From positions 8,831,463 through 8,895,462 of the forward strand of contig NC_036456.1 in NCBI RefSeq assembly GCF_002775205.1: 64,000 bases of DNA. Direction: 5' to 3'. Source of the DNA: Xiphophorus maculatus. Its lineage: Eukaryota; Chordata; Actinopteri; Cyprinodontiformes; Poeciliidae. Within the stretch, counting starts at the first letter, position 1. The number at the start of each line of letters is the position of its first letter. The notes beneath the pieces were generated by a model. That model saw nothing but the letters and a program-made list of their open reading frames with translations, was not told where the DNA came from and did not search any database. The translations under genes were made by a program, and so were the position numbers. Shown piece by piece: positions 1 to 11,316 of the stretch.

Positions 1-545
1 ACATTTAATGTTTTAACACAAATGTAAGCATCCATCCAACACCTATCACCTAGAAGTGCTCTCACACATTGAAATTAGGTGATAGTTAAGAGTAATTTAA
101 CCAATGTCAAGTCAAGTTTAATTGAATAGCATATTTCAGAAACAAGGAAGTTCAAAGTGATTTACACAAACATCATTCAGTAAACAGCAACAAACATTAA
201 ATTTCATCAGATGTCATCATCAAAAATATGCATCAATTATATTGATCAATGTTCCACTTATTTTGAGTAAAAGGCAACTTTATACAGGTGGGTTTTTAGC
301 CTTGATTTAAATCTTTGCAGTTTTCCAGAAGTTTGTTAAAGATTATTGGAGCGTAGAAACTGAATGTTATTTCTCTAACCTAACAGTCAAGTTTTTGGAC
401 TGTGAGAGGAAACCAGAGTACCTGGAAAGATGCACACATGGACGTAGCAACATGTAAACTCTACATGCAAAGGTCTCAGGCTGGGATTCAAATCCACAAC
501 CTGATTGTGTCAAGTGCTAACAACGGCCCCACCAAGCATCATAAA
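1..545. repeat. Dispersed teleost repeat block
   Basis: Non-coding sequence resembling repeats scattered widely in fish genomes. One segment (about 130-175) reads like 'catatttcagaaacaagg' and recurs in shortened form at 36905-36965. A second (about 400-520), read on the minus strand, has the pattern 'ttgaatcccagcctgagacc' followed by a stretch ending in 'cagtccaaaaac', also seen as a fragment near 24.9 kb. No gene is seen here. The missing 3' exons of gene A must lie to the left of position 1 or be absent. Confidence 0.5.
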
Positions 546-611
546 CCAAACAGTGTTTAAGCTATTGAGCAATGCTAAAGCTCAATGAGATAATAAGATA
601 ATGAAACTTAC

Positions 612-3119
612 AGCTTATCCGGATAGTGACGTCATCACTTGGTTCAGTGTAGAATTCAGGATTTCCTCTCACTCCATAACACCTGTAGATTCCTCCTTGT
701 GTCACAGTGATTTCTCTGTTTTCTTCATTATTTGTTCTGAGTTCAACAAAAGAAGTGTCTGAGATCCGTCTTAACCATCTGTATTTCCATCCAGCAGAGG
801 GCTCCACTGAGCAGCTCAGTGTCACACTGCCCCCTCCTGGTATGGTTGTTGAACTTGCTGTCAGTTTGGCTCTGGGTTTGTCTGTAGATGATAGAAAGGA
901 AAATGGGTAAACTTTATAATCAACCATTGTTGTTAAATTATGTTTCTATCAGACTAAGTTTATATGTACAAAACCGCTAACAGAGTAAAAGCTGAGAATT
1001 TTCTTGTGCAGCTCTTCAACCATTGGGTCAAGATGAGCAACTGCCTGGGCTTTTTGTGAGACTTTGTTAAAAGCTATTTAAAAAAGCAAGAAAAAGATAT
1101 TTTGGTAAAGGCAGTTCACAACCCAAAACATAATGTGACTTAACTTTGGCAAAGTAAATGATGTAATTATGAAGAGTTAGTGACTAAAAATGTCACTATT
1201 TGACAAAAAAGAAAATTCTAAAAACCTCAAAAAGTACAGAAAAAAAGCAGTTTTTGGGAGGGTGAGATGGAAACACATGTGACTGTTTTATGTAGATAGA
1301 GAGTAGGTGTCAGACATGACACAGAGCTGAAACTACATGTTTTTTCCATTCGTAGATAGTTAAAATCCCCTAAGCAACTTCTCATGAATATTTCAGATGG
1401 ATAAGATAGAGAAAATCTACATCTGATTGCTTTTATCTTTCTTTTAAACAAGCTTTTTGTTTTTATTTTTCTCAGTCTAATGACATCTTTATAGTAGGCT
1501 ACACTGTATAATATATAAAGTCCCTTTCATTTGTTTATTAATACATCTGTATTCAGCAACAGTCTAAACTCTCCTGGAGCCCCCTGCTGGTAGGGCAGCA
1601 GTAAGCAGTGGTTTAGATTTGCTTCAGACCAACTCAGAGCATAAAAAAATAGCTCTCATGATACAGTGCAGGAGGTTCCCTGCTCATCTGTTGTTTAGCT
1701 TACTTTTGCTTCAACCCAACTCTCAAAAAACAACAAAAAACATAACTCACCTGATACAAACAGTGTGATGGTTTCACTCCACTTCGTTGACGAATACCAG
1801 TCATCTCTTCTCCTACAACGACACATGTAGTCTAAACTACTGGAGTCAGGGAGTCTGAAAGTCCAGTCTTTACCATATACTCTTTGAGTGGCCAACCCAG
1901 ATCTCCTCCATTCACACGTCCACTCAGTGGTTTCTCCTCCCTGGACCTCACATGTCAGAGTGATCGACTCACCACTGAACATCTGAGGCCAGTTTGGTTG
2001 TCGAGTCACAAAAACCTTGTTGGAAACTGTTTACATCAGATATGAACCGTAGGAAAACAAACAGAACCATTAAAAAAATACAACATTAACTGTTTCAGTA
2101 CAAAGGCAAACAATGTTCAAGAAAAATATGCAATTCTACAGTGTCAATAAAATGATTAAACTTACAGCTTATCTGGACGGTGACCTCGTCACTTGATTCA
2201 CTGTAGGATTCTGGTTTTCCTCTCTCTCCTTCACACCTGTAGATTCCTCCTTGTGTCACAGTGATAACGCTGTTTTCATTATTATTTGTTCTGACTTGAT
2301 CTTCACGTGTGTCTGGGGTCTGTCTGAACCATCTGTACTTCCATCCAGCAGAGGGCTCCACTGAGCAGCTCAGTGTCACACTGCCCCCTACTGGTATGGT
2401 TGTTGAACCTGCTGTCAATGTGGCCGTGGGTCTGTCTGCTGTGAATAGAAACAAAATAGGTACATAAACAGTATATGATGAAGAAAAAAGTGGAGGTACA
2501 TTATTAAAATAAAGATTAAAAACTACCTTGAGTTTGTCCATAGCAGAGAAATGTGCTGAGCACTGAAATAAAGGTTGAAATCTTATTAACATTATAAACA
2601 TTAAACACTACAGAAGTTAAGATAAAATAAAAGTCTGTCCCATCCACAAATTCACCATCGACTCTGTTGTTCTGTTTAACAAATGCATCCATTTCCTTTG
2701 AAGACAACATTCAGGATTATTTTTGTTTTGTCAGTAAAAGTCACAGTTAGTTAATTTTGTGAATTATGAGACTAAACTGCACTTCGAATACTTGACACCC
2801 TGACTCTGACGTTTTCAGCCTTTCAACACAAAATTCACAATAAATGTAGTTTCCAATTCAAGTTTGCACCGTTTGTAATAATCAGCACCTTTTGGATCAT
2901 ATTGCCGTGTTGCTGCGATGATCAAATCAGTGGACGATCAAATATTTAAAGGAGAAAGGAAACTATGACAACAGGAAAGAAGCGCAATAGAAAGCTTGCT
3001 TTTGTAATTAAATATTAATCTCAATTTGCTTGAAATATTTTCCTCCATTTTCACCATCCAAACACAGAAAGTAATTACTTACACAAGAAGCCCAGCACAG
3101 AAACCGAGATGCTCTCCAT
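612..3119 (-). CDS. Gene A: Fc-receptor-like Ig-superfamily receptor, 5' part (partial)
   Basis: Putative leukocyte surface receptor, truncated by the window edge. Exons, 5' to 3' on the minus strand: 3083-3119 (start ATG 3117-3119), 2527-2562, 2166-2435, 1751-2026, 612-881. All have AG/GT boundaries and join in phase 1 (889 nt, open). The first two exons encode a hydrophobic leader (MESISVSVLGFL + LLSTFLCYGQTQ). Domain 1 is type a (residues about 25-114; 'VTLSCSVEPSAGWKYRWFR', 'GGIYRCEG'), domain 2 type b (about 115-206; 'SITLTCEVQ', 'WTCEW', 'MCRCRRRDDWY'), domain 3 type a (about 207-296). Each has the B-strand Cys, a core Trp and the F-strand Cys. No transmembrane or tail exon is visible between 1 and 611, so the protein either continues to the left or this copy is truncated. 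Ligand unknown; the Fc-receptor-like label rests on domain style and cluster context. Confidence 0.75.
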
Positions 3120-5079
3120 CCTCGCTTCACGCCGGTTTTACCACTTTGGTCAATTTGATATTTTTTTTATTAGGGGACAAATTACTACTGCTTTAAATAA
3201 ACAGATCACCTCAGACTTAACGCCTCAGACTGAGGTCATTAGGTCTTAATTTACTAACACTGACATCACTGTGTGCTTTGTTTCTGCTACAAACCGCCGG
3301 GACTTTTCCTGTCCACTGACGAGAAGGTCGGGTTAAAATAAGACAAACGTTTCACGCATCAGTGGCAACAAGTGAATAAATAAAAGTGGACAAACAAAAC
3401 ACAGATGTTAAATGTAAGCAGGTATTCTCTTCTTTTAGACTTTGGAGAAATTCAGTTCTATAAAGCTTACATAAGCCTTTAAAGTCTCTTTTTTTTTTGT
3501 ATCTTCTGCTCGTTTATTTGAAATCCGACCTGAGGATGAATTTCTCACTCCAGGAACGACTGGAAGCAAAAACATCAATGATTTTCCACTTTTTTCCAAC
3601 AGATTCAATTGTAACATTTAGATAAAGTTGAATTAGTTGTTTCGAGCAAAAACAGCATGTGGTTTCTAGAGCATGGGAAACCAACTGAGGAACTATTTTT
3701 ATAATTACCTTTAGTCTCTAAAATACAAGTGACACAATGATCTCACCTGTCACATAAGACCACAGGTGGAAACAGAGGCAGATAAGAGATCAGTGACACT
3801 GGGAAAGATGTGAAGTAGTTCTGCATTTAGAAAGGTGCAAAAAGCTAAAAAAAAAAAAAGATTCGCATGAGAACCACTTGTGCTCTTTAGATTCAGCGCT
3901 TACGGTCCAACGAAAGCACCAGGGTCAGTGTGACCTTCTATGGAAGTGCAAAAAAAGGCAAAAAATGTTACAGAAATTCTGAAAAACCAGGTGCAGTTAT
4001 GGAAAAAAAAAGTAAAGACACAAATCAACTTTGAACATATATGTACAGAGAGCAGATATCATAAGAAAACAGGTAGATAAACTTCATGGCAAATTAATAA
4101 AATATCTTAATGTGAGAATGATCAATGTTTCCCCAAAACCTTTAAACCAACAAAGATGGTAATGAATAACATAAAACAACAAACAGTTTGAGCTGCAGCA
4201 AACAGGAAGACTTAATTGTCTAAACATGGGGCCTTCCTGTTTCTAACAGACCTGGAATACCAACATTAACCACTAGATGATACTAACAGGTCAAAGAATA
4301 CAAACAAATTTTAACCTATGAAAGAACATTTTTAGTCTAAACAATATTTCTTTGTTTCCTCTCTTTTAAACTTGTCTTGTCTGGCAGTGTGTGGAGTATA
4401 ATGGGGGGGAAAAGCCCCACATTTGGGGCAACTGTGTCTCTAGTGTGAAGTGCATTTCTCTGGAGTTTGTAAACTCTTCTGGTCTAAAAACATGTTAGAT
4501 TAAAACTGAAGATCCAAACTTATCTGTGGTACAAATGTGTTTCGGTGTTATGGACTGAAACACATTTCACTAGTTTGGAGTCTGCAGGTTTTCTGGTTGA
4601 TGGGTTTCTGGGAAATGCTCCAGAGGCCTCATTCTCATATTTTAACATTCATTGCCACCAAAGCAGCAATCAAAGCACAACCTGAACACCATCAGTGTCT
4701 ATGAATATTTATTAATGTTTTACACATTTGTACATTATGTACATTATGAACGTTTCATTGAGGCACCAATAGTCAAACTGTGCGACAATATATTCATTAA
4801 AAACATAGCAAAAGTGTGAAAGCGTCAAATGCTGCTCTATGGGTAACAATGGTGTTTGTAATGTTGATCTTTTGTTTTTATCTCACTGGAATCTTCCAAA
4901 CTTTAAATTCATGGATTTTTTAACTCATCTATAACATATGAGCTATATCAACATTAAAACATCTTTTGCATCTTAAATCTGGGGAAATACAATAATCAAC
5001 ACAACAAATAATGAAAATATGAAAACACATCAGATGAGTCAAAGACTTGCAGAACGAAGCAGCAGCCTGCAGGGCGGCA
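3120..5079. other. Intergenic stretch without recognised gene
   Basis: Lies upstream of gene A's leader and downstream of gene F. I see no conserved coding exon. The sequence is AT-rich with poly-A and poly-T runs. The promoter of gene A should lie just right of 3119, but no clear TATA box or other decisive element was identified. Confidence 0.4.
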
Positions 5080-5149
5080 GTGTTGTCCACAGCTTCTCCT
5101 GATATGAGAATAAAAACTGGAGCATCTGTTGCAGCTGGACTCCAATTTC
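5080..5149 (-). pseudogene. Decayed last exon, related to gene B terminal exon
   Basis: Reading from an acceptor at 5150-5152 (minus strand '...tttgcag'), the frame gives G-N-W-S-P-A-A-T-D-A-P-V-F-I-L-I-S-G. This resembles the gene B terminal exon (G-S-P-A-A-T-N-K-T-V-Y-S-G-I-R-S-G), but the motif tyrosine is Phe. It lies about 0.4 kb downstream of gene F's stop codon. Similar remnants occur at 21200-21264 and 50193-50257. Probably a relic of a longer ancestral tail or an unused alternative last exon. Confidence 0.55.
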
Positions 5150-6248
5150 CTGCAAACACAGATCATATATGTCACAAGGCATCCTAATACTTTATGTAAC
5201 TCATTCAAAAAAATGTGTATTGGAAACAGCTGCTGATTAAAACTAATGAAAAGTGTGATTTAAATATCCAAAAGAAACCTAGTGGGTAATAGACTTGAAC
5301 TGGGAGTTTAAGTCAGAAACCAGAGTCACGTGAAACTGAAATAATAAAAAGACAAAAAAAACAGAATAGTTACCATTGTCAGAATGAGAAAGTGTTTTTA
5401 GAGAACAAAGACAAACGGCATACAGTCATCACTTCATGACACAATATTAGAACTTTAAATACAATATATAAATGTGGATGTTTATGATTAACATCCACTT
5501 AATCATATGCGAATAATTAAAAACATAAGTGATAATAATCAAGGCAGGTATTTATCTGACCTTCATGCTGAGCTGTAATTTTCTGGTCTCACATTAATGT
5601 AAACAGAACCTTCTTCTGGATCAGGAAGTCTCTCTGTTGAAATTGCCAAGAACACAGAAAACATAAACTAGTGTTTCAAAATCTCCTGAGAATTTTACTA
5701 TTAACCACCTCATATGTTTAAATTGTTTGACATCGCTCTGAGTATTTGACAGCTGAGGATTGATCTGATTCACATGTAATCAGTCACCTTTAATAACTTG
5801 GTTGTTTTAGTACAAATACGTTACCATTTCCAGTGGCTCCACGGTTATGGATTGTCTCATACACAGACGTGGTGCCTACAGTAAATATAAAAAAAGTCAA
5901 AGAAATAACCAGATCTGGTTAAAGTTATATAAAATTAAATATATATATTGTCCGTTTTCATGCTATGCTCTTTCTGCAGTTATGGTGGTGATAATTAGCT
6001 TGATTTTCACATTGACATTTAGCTCATCTTTAAACTTACAAGGTAATACAGATGTTTTTACTGTGACTAACCATGCAGCAGAGAACTGTAATCACTTTCA
6101 GTCTGGTTCACTCCATGATTAGTGGTCGGCCTCTGGCTGCTGCTTTCAGACTGAAATAACCTAAAAATAATAAAGTGGATAAAATTTAACATTGAAAGAA
6201 AGAAAAGTTTGAGACCGAGATGAGAGAGTGTAGATATTTCATACTCAC

Positions 6249-6264
6249 CTGATGCTGCACAAAT
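6249..6264 (-). other. 16-nt cytoplasmic microexon with mutated acceptor (gene F)
   Basis: Equivalent of the microexons at 14487-14502, 35168-35183 and 52591-52606. The donor is intact (gtgagt). The acceptor reads '...tccccaa' on the minus strand where gene C reads '...tctccag', consistent with a single C-to-T change on the plus strand. Skipping it shifts the following exon into a frame that stops before both ITIMs. Confidence 0.65.
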
Positions 6265-8122
6265 TTGGGGAAGATGACAAAACCATTTGGATCATTGACA
6301 ACAGAATTACATTGATTAACTCTATTTCAAAACATGCATGTACAGAAGAAGTTAAGAAGCAATAAGATGAGAGGAAAAAGTTCTCACCCATGGACCTTTT
6401 GTAACTCCGCCACAAGAGCAGGAGGATGATGGGAATGACTCCACTAACTGGTCCAACGATCAACATCACATGGATTGAAAAGCTGACAGGATTGGATACA
6501 GTTACTAGAAAAAAACAAGACATTATGACAACATTCACTGTTTACAGAAACACATGACTTCATAATCATCCTCAGTATTTGTCTTGTTCCTCTCAAAGGT
6601 TGTACAAGAAGATGCATAATAACAAAAATACAATAAACAAATTAACTTTTAAGTCAACAGGATTAACATGGACTTGTTACATTGTGATTTTGTTCATTAA
6701 AAAAACATATTAGACATTTTTTGAAAACTATTTAAACTAATACAATGAAACAGACAGTATTACTTTTGACCCTTTGTATTAGAAACAAAGCCTAGTTAGA
6801 CTCACCATTATTACTGACTGTGATTGGATTACTGTAGTCTGTGTAGTAAACTGGTTCTCCTCTTCCTCCTCTGCACCAGTAGAGGCTTTTCTCTGAGACA
6901 CTCTTCAGTTCATTTGGAGAGAAAACAGGTTCTTGTGTCATCAGAGGTTCAGCAGATTTCTCATCTCTGAACCAGTAATATTTCCAGCCAATTGATGATG
7001 GAGTCACTGAGCAGGTCAGAGTTACTCTGCCTGGTATCTCCAGACTGTTAACACTCAACTGGACCTTTGGTTTACCTGCTATTAAAGAAAAATAAATAGC
7101 AAACATGAGAGAGTTCTGAGACCAAATGCACTACTGACAACAAATAAATCTCAAAATACACAACAAACATAACTTACCTGATACAGACAGTCTGATGGTT
7201 TCACTCCACTGTGTTGAAGAATACCAGTCATCTCTTCTTCTACACTGACATGTGTAATCCCCTCTGCTGGACTCAGAGACAATGAAAGTCCAGTCTTTAC
7301 TGTATATTCTGTGTATTATTGACCCAGATCTCTTCCATTCACACGTCCACTCAGTGGTTTCTCCTCCCTGGACCTCACATGTCAGAGTGATCGACTCACC
7401 ACTGAACATCTGAGGCCAGTTTGGTTGTCGAGTCACAAAAACCTTGTTGGAAACTGTTTACATCAGATATGGAGAGAAACAAGAAGTCATGTGAGAAAAC
7501 TTAATTGAGTTTCCAAGAAAAAAACAAATCAAATGTCTTTGACAGATTAGCATGTGTAAGAATTGTATAGTATCTATTAACATTTAAGAAAATACTTATT
7601 CATTTTCTGATTTTGGCCACTTTTGAACAAGATTTTCAAAATGCTGTTTGAGATTAAATTAGTTTCTTTGTTTTTCATTTTAGAGGTAGAAAAACAACCC
7701 CAACAAACATAACTTACCTGATACAGACAGTTTGATAGCTTCACTCCACTGTGTTGAAGAATACCAGTCATCTCTGCTTCTACACTGACACATGTAGTTT
7801 CCACTGCTGGACTCAGAGACAATGAAAGTCCAGTCTTTACTGTATATTCTGTGTATTATTGACCCAGATTTCCTCCATTCACACGTCCACTCAGTGGTTT
7901 CTCCTCCCTGGACCTCACATGTCAGAGTGATCGACTCACCACTGAAGACATCAGGGCCGTTTGGCTGGCAGGACACTAAAACCTTGTTGGATACTGTTTA
8001 CAGAATAATAATATTAGTTTGTTTGAAAAAAAAACATAAAATCACATGAGAAGCATTGCTTAAGTAGATTAAGTTGACTTAATTTCTTACAGTTTTGCAA
8101 CTGTTTTCAAGAAAAAAACTCA

Positions 8123-9663
8123 AGTTTTCTCAAGTGTGACTTCGTGGCTGGGTTGGCTGTAGAACTGAGGATTTCCTCTCTGTCCCTCACACCAGTAGAT
8201 TCCTCCTTGTTTCACAGTAATATCTCTGTTTTCTTCATTACCTGTGCTGATCTCTTCATGGGTGCCTGAAATCCGTCTCAACCACCTGTATTTCTTCTTC
8301 TTCTTCTTCTTTAGATTTTAACGGCAGCTTGCATCCAATTATGTTGCACTACTGCCCTCTATTGACTCCTACCACCTACTCCTCAAAGACTCTTAAAAAT
8401 CCCAGTGTTTTTTAAAAAACGAAAAATCTTCTTTTTCCCCTCAATACTATTCAGCTGATCGATCACCTTGTCAAATTTCAATTCCCTACTAACACCTAGT
8501 TCTGTTTTTAATAATCTTCTTTGACTTGCGTATTTCCTACATTTAATCAAAACATGTTCCACTGTTTCTACTTCATCACACCATCTACATAAACCAGCAA
8601 GGTGTTTCCCCATCTTAAAAAGAGTTCCGTTTAGGAAACTATGCCCAGTTCGTATTCTATTTATAATTATCTCTTCCCTCCTGTTTAATCCTCTGATCCT
8701 TTCTACATCGACTGTTTTTTGTATTCTAAATAAATGTCTTCCTTTTATTTCATTTACCCACCTATCTTCCCATATCTTCTTGCTTTCTTTCCAAATTATA
8801 CTTTTGCCTTCAGATTTAGATAACTTTATTTGCATATCAATATCATCTTTTTTAATTGTCTCCTTCGCCAGCCTGTCCGCTCTTTCATTCCCCATAATAC
8901 CTACATGAGCAGGAGTCCAGAATAATACAACATTTTTATTTTGTTCACATATCCTATGATGAACCGCCATAATCTCATATAAAATATTTTGATGATTTTT
9001 TGTACGTCCCTTTCCGATACTCGTCAACGCAGATAGAGAATCACTACAAACTATTATTTTATTCCTATCAGTTTCCTCCACCCATTCTAAAGCTACTAAA
9101 ATAGCACCTAGTTCTACTGCGAATACACTCAAATAATCAGATGTTCTTTTTGAAATACTAATCTTTAATTCAGGAATCACTATGGCTATACTGGTTGCTT
9201 CACTTTTAGGGTCTTTCGACCCATCCGTATAAATTTGCAAATATTCATTATATTTATTCTGCATTTGATTATAAAATTCTTGGCAAGTATCTAATGTGTT
9301 CCTTTTCCTAATATTTGTTAGTGTTCTGTCTACATTAATATATTTCCAAGTCCATGTCGGTCTCAAAGGCCACAATACAGTTGGACTAAATTCCTTATAA
9401 TATACATTAAAAAGTTTCGCTCTATCATCCCCAACCCACCCAAAGCTATCCATTTGTTTCTTTCCTCTTTCCCAACACTCTCCTAATAATTTCTTAACCG
9501 GGTGATCTGCATTATGTCCCTTTAAACTTATCCAATAATTTACCATTAGCTGCTCACCTGTATTTCCATCCAACGGAGCTCTCTATCAAGCATCTCAGTG
9601 TCACACTGCCCCCTACTGGTATGGATGTTGGACCTGCTGTCAGTGTAGCTCTGGGTTTTTCCG
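8123..9663 (-). pseudogene. Type-a Ig exon of gene F interrupted by a LINE
   Basis: The Ig exon is split in two: 9555-9663 (5' half after an AG acceptor; E-K-P-R-A-T-L frame, then the B strand) and about 8123-8294 (3' half, with 'EENRDITVKQGGIYWCEG'-like coding). The target duplication CACCTGTATTTC is present at both joins (8283-8294 and 9555-9566). The expected donor 'acatgtgagt' is changed to 'acttgagt', so no GT remains at the 3' end. The exon is doubly inactivated. Skipping it would keep the frame because neighbouring junctions are in phase 1. Confidence 0.8.
8295..9554 (-). mobile_element. 5'-truncated non-LTR retrotransposon (LINE with RNase H)
   Basis: A 1.26-kb LINE 3' end inserted on the minus strand and flanked by a 12-bp target duplication. 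The open frame (stop at 8383) covers the end of ORF2. It has an RNase H domain with 'IYTDGSKD', an E in 'AVELGAIL', 'SDSLSAL' and 'TPAHVGIMGNERAD', then a Cys/His cluster 'CRWCDEVETVEHVLIKC', ending FLKNTGIFKSL. The 3' UTR (8295-8382) ends in a GAA-type repeat (TTC on the plus strand). RNase H after the reverse transcriptase and a short-repeat tail suggest the I superfamily (I or Nimb-like), not RTE or L2. The reverse transcriptase itself is missing. A second fragment of a related element lies at 55282-55742. Confidence 0.85.
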
Positions 9664-11316
9664 CTGTTATGAAAATCAACAAATCAAAAAATAGTCAATT
9701 TTAGTTTTTTAAAATGTCTTCTAACAATTTACAACATATCTCTGTCAAGCTAATTGTATATGTACAAAGCAATAGGTGGCGAAATGTATTGATTTAACTC
9801 CCCTTATGAAAATTAATACAAAGAAATATATTCTTCAGTCCCCACGAAATAATACAATTAAACAAAAACAGCAACTGCATTTTTTATCTGAGCTCTCACA
9901 GTAAACATTTGTAAATTTTTTACAGATTTCTTCTCCTTGTAAATTAATCCATTGTTACATTTAAACTAACAAAACAATAATTGATGGTCATTTATGCTTC
10001 TGTTTATGTACACTGTGTTTGCTGTGATTGTTTTGTAATATCTGTATTTTAATTCTGAAAGAAAAAAATGCTTGGATACATTTTTCTTCTTTGTTTATGC
10101 ACCGCTTCACTGACACCACCAGGTGGCGGAAAATCCAACATTGTCAATTGATTTTATCTCTCCAGCTAGAAAAAAAAATTGAAGTGTGGTCTGCACATGT
10201 TTTCATTTTGTAATTTTAAAAAAATTTATAACCACCAATAATATGTAAAAATTCCTTTAACTTTACCTAAAACAATCAAAGAGATAGTTTCGCTCTTTTT
10301 ACAGACTCCTCTCCTGCGAGCAAAGCACTGGAATTCAGTTATCTTCACATCTTCTAATGTGTAGCTTTTCTGTGAGTCGTAGGGAAACTTTTCTAGACTC
10401 CTCCTGGTAACTTGGTATTCCCAATTAGTCTCTTTTCCTCCATTCACGTAACATCTGAAGATAATAGACTTTCCCAAATAAAACGTGGACCAGTTGGGCT
10501 CAGTTGTCAGCACAACATCTACAACACAAACATTTAACAGGTGTAAATGTCAACTTTTACACCTGTTACACAACTTTTAACGCTGTGAGAACTTAGGGGA
10601 GGCTGAGTGTGACATGAAAAAATGTGAACAATAAAGAATACTGACTTACCTTGAGCTTGTCCACCCCAACAGAGTATATTCAGGACTAGAAAGAAATTAA
10701 AATTTTGCGAACATTAAAGAGAAAAACAAGTTGTCTATTATGGAGAAGATCTCTCTTTTTTGTTCATCAGCATGACATCAGATGGTTAAGCTATTTTGTT
10801 TTCTGCCTGATGAGATCATGTTGCACTTCTGCATTTTCCTGAGAAACTTCACATCTTGATTATGAGTCAGAAAACGTCTTATAATATCCTGCACAGCTTC
10901 TGGAAATTCACTCCCACCTCTATTTAAAAATATATTTATTCCAAGTAATAAAATGCACCCTTCGCTTCATGTCACATTTTTTTATTACTTTTGTTTGTTT
11001 GTTGATTAAATATTTGCAGCCATGTTGACAATGCTACATCTAAAGATCTATGAAACATTCATGAGTTTGACTGATGGTTTTCCAAATCATTTGTCTGTTC
11101 TTAACATTTTGTTAAATTGCAGTTTGTTGTGAAAATACAGCACATTAAGAAATAAACACTTTATGCTAAAAAGACAACTAGAATAGTAGCATAAGGGAAA
11201 TTGTTGATGTGGAGGAGAAGATTTCTGTGGACTGAAATCCAACATCCAGTTTCTCCCATTTATTTTTCCCATCAAAACAAAAAAAGTGATCTACTTACAC
11301 AACAAGTCCAGTTTTG

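Larger units (their letters stand above)
5563..11316 (-). pseudogene. Gene F: damaged Fc-receptor-like receptor with ITIM tail
   Basis: Recognisable exons: leader 2 10650-10685; type-c Ig domain 10267-10518; type-a domain broken by a LINE (8123-9663); type-b 7718-7993; type-b 7178-7453; a distinct domain 6806-7075 ('VTLTCSVTPSSIGWKYYWF', 'LYWCRGGRGE'); transmembrane 6388-6504; microexon 6249-6264; 6072-6160 ('YGVNQ'-like, here H-G-V-N-Q); 5825-5875 (ITIM SVYETI); 5563-5633 (ITIM SVYINV, stop TGA 5563-5565). Three defects argue for a pseudogene. The leader-1 region (donor 'cttac' about 11293-11297) has no in-frame ATG and meets an upstream TGA. One Ig exon holds a 1.26-kb LINE and has lost its GT donor. 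The microexon acceptor is AA, not AG. Most Ig exons remain open, so decay seems recent, or a transcript skipping the broken exon with another start could still exist. Confidence 0.72.

Noticed and set aside
707..910. Plus-strand open frames opposite the Ig exons (also 7822-8049, 15347-15535, 15708-15902, 16768-16971, 57651-57845, 58675-58896)
   Set aside because: They are antisense to clear Ig exons, begin at similar places because the exons are paralogous, and have no splice or protein-family support.
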